A stretch of 11,463 nt of DNA from Planctomycetia bacterium (lineage in GTDB: Bacteria > Planctomycetota > Planctomycetia > Gemmatales > Gemmataceae): positions 1-11,463 of the forward strand of contig JANXSH010001098.1 of assembly GCA_025356615.1 (NCBI GenBank), in the 5' to 3' direction. A program made the translations under genes and the position numbers. Numbering within the stretch: position 1 is the first letter of the stretch; each line of letters begins with the position of its first letter. The notes under the pieces were generated by a model that was given only the letters and a program-made list of their open reading frames with translations, had not been told where the DNA came from and searched no databases. This document shows, piece after piece, positions 1 through 6,620 of this stretch.

Positions 1-294
1 GACGCGGGCGAGTTTCAACTTCTCGGGGTCTTGCGTCCCCTTGAAGGGCGTCTCCTCGATCGTCTTGCCCGCATACTTCGTCAGCATCGGCTTGGGGTCG
101 AACGACTCCATATGACTGACGCCGCCGTTCATGAACAGCCAAATGACGCTCTTGGCCTTGGCACGCGGTCGAGGAGGAGCCGCCCCTTGCGCGTCATGGA
201 GCATCGCTCCAAGCGCCAGGCCGGTGAAGCCCATCCCCAGGTCGGCGAGGAAGGCCCGGCGATGCGACTTGCAATGGGTGTGGTCGGCGTGCAT
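1..294 (-). CDS. DUF1501 family protein, N-terminal part (runs off window)
   Basis: The gene starts at ATG 294-292 and is open for 98 codons to the window edge, so its C-terminus is missing. The N-terminus has a twin-arginine-like motif (SHRRAFL, residues 10-16) and then a hydrophobic Gly/Ala/Leu stretch, suggesting Tat export. Next comes the segment typical of DUF1501 proteins: KSVIWLFMNGGVSHMESFDP, then PKPMLTKYAGK. DUF1501 belongs to a sulfatase/alkaline-phosphatase-like superfamily, but the biochemical role of this group is unsettled. A GAGGA ribosome-binding site at 307-303 lies 8 bases before the ATG, matching the arrangement of the upstream gene. It lies 114 bases downstream of the DUF1549/DUF1553 gene on the same strand, the usual planctomycete pairing, so the two are probably co-transcribed. 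Family and strand are secure; function is not. Confidence 0.9.
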   Translation of the reverse strand, partial: MHADHTHCKSHRRAFLADLGMGFTGLALGAMLHDAQGAAPPRPRAKAKSVIWLFMNGGVSHMESFDPKPMLTKYAGKTIEETPFKGTQDPEKLKLARV

Positions 295-302
295 GGGAGT
301 CG

Positions 303-307
303 TCCTC
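303..307 (-). promoter_or_regulatory. Ribosome-binding site of the DUF1501 gene
   Basis: GAGGA on the minus strand, 8 bases before ATG 294. The surrounding GAGGAC-N-TCCC-ATG layout is nearly the same as in front of the DUF1549/DUF1553 gene (3715-3711), which supports both start choices. Confidence 0.6.
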
Positions 308-320
308 GAGCGAAGAAGAG

Positions 321-401
321 TTATCCGCAGATTGCGCAGATTACACAGATTGAAAACCAATTCATGAATTAATCTGCGTAATCTGCGAAATCTGCGGATA
401 A
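321..401. repeat. AT-rich inverted repeat built of 9-bp tandem units, between two operon genes
   Basis: The left arm (321-351) and right arm (371-401) are 31 bases each and pair at 29 of 31 positions. Each arm contains three consecutive 9-base units based on nCGCAGATT. The 19-base spacer ends with a perfect 12-base palindrome, AATTCATGAATT (359-370). The element is AT-rich compared with the flanking genes and ends 7 bases before the stop codon of the DUF1549/DUF1553 gene. As RNA it would form a long hairpin between the two genes of the pair, so it could stop or attenuate transcription, or protect the upstream message. No long T-run follows on the minus strand, so a classical terminator is not clear. 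It looks like a dispersed, mobile-type repeat; that is inference. Confidence 0.8.
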
Positions 402-408
402 AAAATTA

Positions 409-3400
409 TTAGCGAATCGTTACGAAGTCATTGTGGTTGAGCAGTGCGTGGACCAGCGTCGTCCGGGCGTGCCTCCCAGGAGTCGCTCGTTTCTCTTTCG
501 AGGCCAGCGCCTGGAGCTCTCGGAGCGCCAGGGCGCATTCGATCCGCTCCTCGGCGGTGGGTGATTGGCCCAGGATCGCCTCGAACGCGGCCCGGAGGAA
601 GTCGCCGTCGGTGGCGTTTGCGGGCGTGTCGAGTCGGGCGGTGATCTTCTCGGCGGCGGTCAGGGCGAGTTGGCTGTTCTGCAACGCGAGCGCCTGTTGT
701 GGCAGGATGCTCTCGGCGCGGCGGTAGCACTCGAGGACGTTTGCGTCGTCGAAGATCGAGAGGAACTTTTGCTGGTCGTTGTGCGAATGCACGAAATACA
801 GGCTCCGCCTCGAGGTCGTGGCATCGACTGGGACTGGCGGCCCCCCCATCTTCGAGTCGAGATCGCCTGACAGTGACAACAGGCTATCGCGGATGGCCTG
901 CGACTCCATGCGGACCGAGTTCATGCGCCAGTAGGCCCGATTCTCGGGGTCGATCGTGCGGTTGCTCGACGCCGTGGCGCTCGCGGAAGACATGCGATAG
1001 GTGGCACTGGTGACGATCAGCCGGTGCAGGTGCTTCATGCTCCAGCCGCTCTCGCGGAGTTCGACCGCGAGCCAATCGAGCAACTCCGGGTGGGTCGGCG
1101 GCGTGCCCTTACGGCCGAAGTCGAAGACGGTCGGCACCAACGGTTTGCCGAAATGGCGTAGCCAAAGGTGGTTGACCGCAACGCGGGCGGTCAAAGGGTT
1201 GTTCCCTTCGGTCATCCACTTCGCCAGCGCCGAACGCCGCCCCGTACTCGTCGTGGGGAACGGCTTGGTCCGCGACGCCTCGGACTCGGTGTTCGACTCC
1301 AGCGTCTTGAGCGACCCGCGCAGGGAAGTGTAGGTTTCGCCAGGAGAATCGAGCGCCTTCCGCGCGTTCACCAGGGCCACTCGCGCGGCGACGAGCCTCT
1401 TGTCCGCCATAACTTTCGAGGCTGCGGTCGAGAGAGAGGCATCCAGTTCGGCTTTCACGACTACGGACGTGAGAGCGACGCCCAGTTCGGCGCGGGCGAC
1501 GGCCTCCTCCGCGACGGCAACCGCGATTCGCCGCTCGGCGCGGCTCGCCTCTCGGGCCAGCGCCTTGGCATTTGGAGTGGCCTTCGCCCGGTCGGCGGCG
1601 GCGCTCGCCTTCAGTGCCTCGGGTTGCAGGAGGGCCACGGCCAGCCCCTTCTCGGCGACCGTGACGGCGAGGCGGGCCTGTTCAGGAGACATCTCCCGTG
1701 CCGACAGTATCGTCGGTGTCCCAGGAGCGATCAACGCGACCTCCGGCGGCAGCGCGGCAAGCTCGAAACCAGTGAATTCCGCACGCGCGTCGAAGGTGAT
1801 CAATTCGATCGCCCCCGGCCGACGCTTCACCGTGAGCCGGTAGGCGAGGGCGTGCCGGCCGTTGACCTCGACGTTCACTACCTGGCCGCGAACCCGGACG
1901 ACCAGATCCTGCGGCTCGTTCAACTTCACGGCCCGCGCCTGGGTCGCGTCGGCCGGGTAGGCGTAGTCGGCCCCTTGCTTGACGGCGATTTGCAGCTTCG
2001 GCCCGCCGGCGTAGGCGCTCAGGTAGACGAGAACCTCGTTGCCCTCCGCCACGTCGAACGACAGGCCGACCGACTTCCACTGCTTCCCGCCGACGGGAGT
2101 GAACCGGAAGCGTGCCTGGAAGTCGTCTGGGGGCCGGGTCTTCGATCGCAGGACGGCGCGAACGTCGTCCTGCTCTTGGATCAGGTTGCCGCCCTTGTAG
2201 AGCCAGCGCCCCGCCTTCGTCTCCCACAGGTCCGGCCTCGCCTTGGCGAAGTCATCGCGGACGAGTGGCTCGCTCGGCCTCGGCTTCGCTGGGGTCTTGC
2301 CTACGGCCTCCCGGTCGGCGAGCGTCCTCTTCGCCAGCGCCAGGGCTTCCTGAGCCGCCCTGATTTTTGCCTCCGCCTGCCGTGAATAGATCGCCAGGAC
2401 AGCAGCCCTCGATCCTGGAGAGTGGGCCTCCGTCGGCAGGGCGACGGACCGGATGTCGAGTTTGCTGCGGAAGACCTCGGGGAGACCCGGCAGGAGCGGC
2501 TTCTTCCGGGGGTGCTTCTCGTCGCCGCGAACGAAGAGGAAGGTCGGCGTGGCGAGGTTGCAGTCGAAGACGCGCGGCACGCCGCCTTTCTCGAAGTCGG
2601 GCTCCCCTGATGTCAAGTCCATGCGAACCTGATACGGCTCGAAGAAGGCGCGGAATCGGTAGTAGTCTTCCTGGGCGATGGGATCGTACTTGTGATCGTG
2701 GCATTTGGCGCAATTCGTCGTCAGGCCGAGGAACGCTTTGGAGGTGTGTTCGACGACTTCATCCATCCAGGTGTTGCGGCTGAAGAGGAAGTAGGACCGG
2801 GCCAGGAAGCCGGTGCCTCGCAGTTTCGCTTGGTCCGTCGGATACAGTTCGTCTGCCGCGAGCATCTCGCGGAGCAGCTGGTCATAGCCAGCGTCGGCGT
2901 TGACCGACTCGACGATCCAGTCGCGCCAGTGCCAGATGTGTTTCTGGCTGTTGCGGGGTTCCGCGCCGAGGCCCCACCAGTCGGAATAGCGCCAAACGTC
3001 CATCCAGTGCCGTCCCCAGCGTTCGCCGTGTTGGGGAGAGTTCAGCAGGCGATCGACCACTTTTTCGTAAGCTCTCGGCGAAGTGTCCGCGAGGAACGCA
3101 TCCACTTCCTCGCGCGTCGGTGGCAGGCCGATCAGGTCGAGCGTCACCCGACGCAGCAGGATGCGTTTCTCAGCTGCTCCCTGCGGGACGAGGCCGCGCC
3201 GGTCGTGTTCGGCGGCGATGAACGCATCGATCGGGTTCCGGACCCACCCCGCATTCTTCACACGCGGCACAGTGGGCCGGAGGGGCGGCTTGAACGCCCA
3301 ATGGTCCTTCGGGTCGGTCTCGGGCTTCTCGTCGGCGGGGCCGATGGCACCCTGGTCGATCCACGCCTTCAGCAGGTCGATCTCGCCCTTCTTCAGCGGG

Positions 3401-3702
3401 TCGCCCTCGCTAGTGGGCGGCATGCGCTTGCGGCCCGTAGCACGAACATAGGCGAAGAGGGGACTCTCGGCACTCTTGCCGGGGACGATGGCCGGCCCCT
3501 TATCGCCGCCCGTCTTCATCAGCCCCACGGTGTCGAGACGCAGGCCGCTCTTCTGCTGGAGTGCCCCGTGGCAGGCGAAACAGCGCGCGGTCAGGATCGG
3601 CTTGATCTCGCGGACGTAGTCCACGCCCTGGGCACCCCGCGCCGGGAGGCCCGTCAGGGGAAGGAGTACCCATGCCAGCGTGGTGAGCCGCGAAGGAGAC
3701 AT
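409..3702 (-). CDS. PSCyt1/DUF1549/DUF1553 diheme cytochrome-type protein with inserted LamG-like domain
   Basis: Large exported planctomycete protein, 1097 residues from ATG 3702. A signal peptide (about residues 4-25) is followed by a PSCyt1 cytochrome c-like domain with a heme-binding CFACH (41-45) and a possible axial Met in RMPP (about 93-96). DUF1549/PSCyt2 spans about 155-360 and carries a second CxxCH, CAKCHDH (331-337). A beta-rich LamG/DUF1080-like segment lies at about 481-651, flanked by Ala-rich, probably coiled-coil stretches (about 435-465 and 673-785). DUF1553/PSD1 fills about 820-1085, including NPLTARVAVNHLWLRHFG. A GTG at 3717 would add five residues, but it overlaps the GAGGA ribosome-binding site, so the ATG is preferred. 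The gene precedes a DUF1501 gene, the usual partner. Export and heme attachment are well supported; the reaction is unknown. A role in envelope redox chemistry or polymer processing is only a guess. Confidence 0.93.
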   Translation of the reverse strand: MSPSRLTTLAWVLLPLTGLPARGAQGVDYVREIKPILTARCFACHGALQQKSGLRLDTVGLMKTGGDKGPAIVPGKSAESPLFAYVRATGRKRMPPTSEGDPLKKGEIDLLKAWIDQGAIGPADEKPETDPKDHWAFKPPLRPTVPRVKNAGWVRNPIDAFIAAEHDRRGLVPQGAAEKRILLRRVTLDLIGLPPTREEVDAFLADTSPRAYEKVVDRLLNSPQHGERWGRHWMDVWRYSDWWGLGAEPRNSQKHIWHWRDWIVESVNADAGYDQLLREMLAADELYPTDQAKLRGTGFLARSYFLFSRNTWMDEVVEHTSKAFLGLTTNCAKCHDHKYDPIAQEDYYRFRAFFEPYQVRMDLTSGEPDFEKGGVPRVFDCNLATPTFLFVRGDEKHPRKKPLLPGLPEVFRSKLDIRSVALPTEAHSPGSRAAVLAIYSRQAEAKIRAAQEALALAKRTLADREAVGKTPAKPRPSEPLVRDDFAKARPDLWETKAGRWLYKGGNLIQEQDDVRAVLRSKTRPPDDFQARFRFTPVGGKQWKSVGLSFDVAEGNEVLVYLSAYAGGPKLQIAVKQGADYAYPADATQARAVKLNEPQDLVVRVRGQVVNVEVNGRHALAYRLTVKRRPGAIELITFDARAEFTGFELAALPPEVALIAPGTPTILSAREMSPEQARLAVTVAEKGLAVALLQPEALKASAAADRAKATPNAKALAREASRAERRIAVAVAEEAVARAELGVALTSVVVKAELDASLSTAASKVMADKRLVAARVALVNARKALDSPGETYTSLRGSLKTLESNTESEASRTKPFPTTSTGRRSALAKWMTEGNNPLTARVAVNHLWLRHFGKPLVPTVFDFGRKGTPPTHPELLDWLAVELRESGWSMKHLHRLIVTSATYRMSSASATASSNRTIDPENRAYWRMNSVRMESQAIRDSLLSLSGDLDSKMGGPPVPVDATTSRRSLYFVHSHNDQQKFLSIFDDANVLECYRRAESILPQQALALQNSQLALTAAEKITARLDTPANATDGDFLRAAFEAILGQSPTAEERIECALALRELQALASKEKRATPGRHARTTLVHALLNHNDFVTIR

Positions 3703-3710
3703 AGGGAGAG

Positions 3711-3715
3711 TCCTC
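3711..3715 (-). promoter_or_regulatory. Ribosome-binding site deciding the start of the DUF1549/DUF1553 gene
   Basis: GAGGA on the minus strand, 8 bases before ATG 3702. It overlaps the alternative GTG start (3717-3715), which argues against that start. Spacing and context match the site in front of the downstream DUF1501 gene. Confidence 0.6.
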
Positions 3716-3813
3716 ACGATCGAAAGGCGAGGCGGGTTGGGGCGGGTGAGTTCATCTTACACGACGGCCCTGCGACTTGTCGCGAAGAAAATGAAACTCG
3801 AATGCTGGGGGGT

Positions 3814-3901
3814 GTGTGACTACGGAAGTAGGCAAAGGAGAGGCGCTGCCCCAAGCCCAGCGATTGCAATCGCTGGGCTTCGCCTACTTCCCTAGTCACA
3901 C
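3814..3901. repeat. Nested palindromic element in a divergent intergenic region
   Basis: A perfect 28-base palindrome lies at 3853-3880 (half-site AAGCCCAGCGATTG). It sits inside a second inverted repeat: GTGTGACTACGGAAGTAGGC (3814-3833) pairs with GCCTACTTCCCTAGTCACAC (3882-3901) at 19 of 20 positions. The right outer arm follows the palindrome after one base. The left arm is separated from it by 19 unmatched bases (3834-3852). The layout resembles a small non-autonomous mobile repeat or REP-like element. Because the two flanking genes diverge, it cannot terminate either of them in the usual sense. A role as binding site or chromosomal repeat is possible. The structure is directly visible; the class is inferred. 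Confidence 0.8.
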
Positions 3902-3931
3902 CCAATCCGGGGTTTCTCACCCGATAGATCA

Positions 3932-3960
3932 TTGCCCTCGAAACTGAAACCATCTACAAT
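3932..3960 (+). promoter_or_regulatory. Candidate sigma70-type promoter for the kinase gene
   Basis: TTGCCC (3932-3937) and TACAAT (3955-3960) are separated by exactly 17 bases. They match the -35 and -10 consensus at 4 of 6 and 5 of 6 positions. Transcription would begin around 3967, about 27 bases before ATG 3994. The stretch is less GC-rich than its surroundings and lies just right of the nested palindrome. This is a pattern match only, and planctomycete promoters are poorly defined. Confidence 0.45.
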
Positions 3961-3993
3961 CTAGCAATCTATTCCCCGAGCGAGATTCTGCCC

Positions 3994-6573
3994 ATGCCTG
4001 ACACGAACGACGATACCGGATCGGCGAAAGCCATCCCACCCCTGCCCGAGAGCCGATTCGTCGCGATCCAGGGATCCGACTGCATGATGACCCCGCGCGA
4101 CTCTTCGTCAGACACCTGCCCTTTATGCGGGTTGTCGAAGACGATCGTATCGGCTGCCCCCCACCCCCAACTCATCAATGGGAAATACACCATCCTCGGC
4201 GTAATCGGCCACGGTGGCTTCGGGGTGGTCTACAAGGTCAAGAACCTCGGGCTGAACCGGATCGAGGCGCTCAAGGTCGTCCTCCGGCATCGGTTCGCCA
4301 GCGAAGAGGTCGAGGCCCGATTCCGCAACGAAGTCATCGCCGGGGCACGGCTGCAACATCCGGGCATCATCCGCATCTACGACACCGGAATGTCGGACGA
4401 AGGCCCCTTCTTCACGATGGAGTACGAAGAGAAGGGCACTCTGAAGGACATCATCGACCTCCAGTTCCCGAAAGCCCCAACCCCGCAGACTGTCTCCACG
4501 GCTTACTTGCCCTCGGAGGCCCTGCCCGCACCGCCGGAGTCGCCGCATTCCGCTTTCGTCCCCGTCCACTCGAAGCGGTCGGGCGGCCCCGAAGGCGTCC
4601 ATGCGTCCGACCCCAACCTGCCCGTGATCCGGCCTTCCTCCCCCTCCCAACCGACGAGCACCAAGCCCTCGTGGGGCGATGTCGCGGACCGAATCGCCCT
4701 CATCGCGGAGGCGGTCGAGTACATGCACGGGGAGAACGTCTGCCACCGCGACCTGAAGCCTACCAACATCCTGATCGGCGACGGGGGCCGACCCAAATTG
4801 ACCGATTTCGGCTTGGCCGCGCTCGTCGCCGGGCGGGCCGACGACAATTCGGCGGGGACGCCGAATTACATGCCACCCGAGCAGGCGGCGGAGTGGCTCG
4901 ATTCCTTGCACAGGCCATCCCCGGTGATGGTCGCCGAGGAACCAGCTCCCCGGCGCGACTTCTTCAGGCGGGGCGACATCTACAGCCTCGGGGCCATCTT
5001 CTACGAAATGCTCACGGGCCGTCCTCCGATTCCCTCCCACGCCTTCCCGGAGGAAACGCTGAAGGCGGTCCGCACCGGGAACATCGTTCCGCCCCGGCAG
5101 ACCAACCCCGCTGTGCCCGCGAAGCTCGAGGCCATCTGCCTGAAGTGCCTTCACCATGACCCGTCCCAGCGGTACGCCAGTGCGGCCGAGATGGCGCGCG
5201 AACTCCGGGAGGCCGTCCACCCGCGTAGTTGGACGTTGTTCATCCTGGGTTCCGTGATCCTCCTGCTCTGCCTGGTCCTGGTGTGGGCTTTCGTCCGGCC
5301 CCGCATCGACCGCCATTTCCGCGTCAACGAGTTGCTCGCCCTCGCCACGAATAAGGAATCGGAGGCTCGCGATCTCGAAACGGAATTGGTGGCTCGCGAT
5401 CTCGTAAAGGAAGGCGACAACCGCCAGATAGACAAGGAACGCAAGGAACTCCTTCTCGATGCCTGCAATGCACGTTACAGGGTGATCCAGGATTTCGGCT
5501 CGCGTGACCCCGACCACCACCTCCTCTATGCCCGGATCACGATCGACCTCGGTATGGTGGAAGAGAGGCTCCGAAACGACTCGGAAGCACTCCGCCGCTA
5601 CGAAGACGCTCGAGCCATACTCGACTCTCGAATCCTGAGTCGTTCGGAAGGCGCGATGAAGCTCCTCGCCGAGGTCCATCATCTGGAAGCAACCATCCTT
5701 CGCGACGCGAAAAAGGATTTCGAGGGTGCGAAAAAGCACTACAAGGATTCCCGCCTCCTCTACGAAGAACTGCGAGTGGCCCACCCCACCGACCGCAAGA
5801 TCCGCCGCAACCTGGCCAGGAGCCACGGCTACCTCGGCGACATCGAGGTCGAGGAGGGGAAGATGCCGGAAGCGTGGTCTTCCTACGAAAAGGCGAGGAA
5901 GCTACGGGCAGAGTTGGCAGACGAGCCAGACCCGGAGCCGGAAGACTTGTATATGGCCACCAGACATTCCGGGAATCGTGGATATTACCTGGAGTGGGAG
6001 GGCAAATTCGACGACGCCATCAAGGCCTACGAAGACAAACGAGACCAACTGACGAAGTGCCCGAGGCCGATCCCTCGTGATTTCCAGAGTGACCAGCCCT
6101 CCGTTTTCGTCCAGATCGCGGAACTCCAGTTGTCGACCCCTGAAGATCACGCCCCCTCAAAGATCCTGGAGGGGCTGACGCGGGCGGAGAAAGATTTGGA
6201 TGTCGAGCCCGGCTTGCGGCCACGGTTCCTTCTCGCCCTCGGTCGGTGCAACTCCCTGATGGACAAACGGTCCGAGGCGAGTAAGAACCTGAGCGAGGCC
6301 ATCCGTCGCTACCTCCGACTCGTCTACGACAGCAAGGCCCAGCCGGAGGATTACTACTACCTGTCCCAGGCCCACGCCGTCATGGCTGATGTGAGCGACG
6401 ATCCGGGCCAGGTCGAATATCACCGGGCCGCCGCTCTCATCCGGCTCCGCGAGGCGGCCGGGCACAGGTTCCATCACTGGCAATTGGTCAAGCGGGATCC
6501 GGTTTACAAGGCGGTGCGCGAGCGGAAGGAGTTCGAGGATGCCCTCGAAACAATGAAATCACGGCGTCGCTAG
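3994..6573 (+). CDS. Transmembrane serine/threonine protein kinase with C-terminal TPR region
   Basis: The 859-residue protein has a Hanks-type kinase domain (about 65-405): Gly-rich loop GHGGFG (72-77), ATP-binding Lys94, probable alpha-C Glu113, catalytic HRDLKPTN (251-258), DFG (271-273), MPPE in place of APE (293-296), and the alpha-F Asp328 in GDIYSLG. All catalytic residues are present, so it should be active. A CPLC pair (42-45) precedes the domain. A single membrane helix (about 413-434) is followed by a charged linker and several TPR-like helix pairs (about 508-775), which would lie outside the cytoplasm and probably sense or bind partners. Two insertions stand out: a Pro/Ser-rich one (about 158-226) between hinge and alpha-E, and a shorter one (about 300-323) after the activation segment. 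The start at 3994 has a weak ribosome-binding site; Met31 or Met32 (4084/4087) is an alternative. The cyclase gene follows 47 bases downstream. Confidence 0.95.
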   Translation: MPDTNDDTGSAKAIPPLPESRFVAIQGSDCMMTPRDSSSDTCPLCGLSKTIVSAAPHPQLINGKYTILGVIGHGGFGVVYKVKNLGLNRIEALKVVLRHRFASEEVEARFRNEVIAGARLQHPGIIRIYDTGMSDEGPFFTMEYEEKGTLKDIIDLQFPKAPTPQTVSTAYLPSEALPAPPESPHSAFVPVHSKRSGGPEGVHASDPNLPVIRPSSPSQPTSTKPSWGDVADRIALIAEAVEYMHGENVCHRDLKPTNILIGDGGRPKLTDFGLAALVAGRADDNSAGTPNYMPPEQAAEWLDSLHRPSPVMVAEEPAPRRDFFRRGDIYSLGAIFYEMLTGRPPIPSHAFPEETLKAVRTGNIVPPRQTNPAVPAKLEAICLKCLHHDPSQRYASAAEMARELREAVHPRSWTLFILGSVILLLCLVLVWAFVRPRIDRHFRVNELLALATNKESEARDLETELVARDLVKEGDNRQIDKERKELLLDACNARYRVIQDFGSRDPDHHLLYARITIDLGMVEERLRNDSEALRRYEDARAILDSRILSRSEGAMKLLAEVHHLEATILRDAKKDFEGAKKHYKDSRLLYEELRVAHPTDRKIRRNLARSHGYLGDIEVEEGKMPEAWSSYEKARKLRAELADEPDPEPEDLYMATRHSGNRGYYLEWEGKFDDAIKAYEDKRDQLTKCPRPIPRDFQSDQPSVFVQIAELQLSTPEDHAPSKILEGLTRAEKDLDVEPGLRPRFLLALGRCNSLMDKRSEASKNLSEAIRRYLRLVYDSKAQPEDYYYLSQAHAVMADVSDDPGQVEYHRAAALIRLREAAGHRFHHWQLVKRDPVYKAVRERKEFEDALETMKSRRR
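5361..5414 (+). repeat. In-frame 27-bp imperfect tandem duplication in the kinase linker
   Basis: Two consecutive 27-base units (5361-5387 and 5388-5414) agree at 22 of 27 positions and share GGCTCGCGATCTCG. They encode EARDLETEL and VARDLVKEG, just after the membrane helix in the probable coiled-coil linker. The period is a whole number of codons, so the frame is kept. A local slippage or duplication event is the simplest explanation. Confidence 0.7.
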
Positions 6574-6620
6574 ATTCCACCGCTTTCCCCAGAGAAAAGG
6601 GCGTCTCGCCCGTCCCCACT

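Noticed and set aside
321..401. CRISPR array
   Set aside because: The repeated units are only 9 bases, directly adjacent and in inverted arms; there are no spacers.
3715..3717. GTG start for the DUF1549/DUF1553 gene
   Set aside because: It overlaps the GAGGA ribosome-binding site that serves ATG 3702.
3731..3795. Weak minus-strand promoter (GCGACA, 18 bases, TAAGAT) before the DUF1549/DUF1553 gene
   Set aside because: Both hexamers match only 4 of 6 positions and the spacing is 18, so it is too weak to list.
1168..3819. Two long plus-strand open frames (1168-2385 and 2692-3819)
   Set aside because: Both are antisense to the DUF1549/DUF1553 gene, whose protein has clear heme and family motifs.
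4123..5826. 567-codon open frame antisense to the kinase gene
   Set aside because: The kinase frame carries every Hanks motif; the antisense frame has none and reflects GC-rich codon structure.
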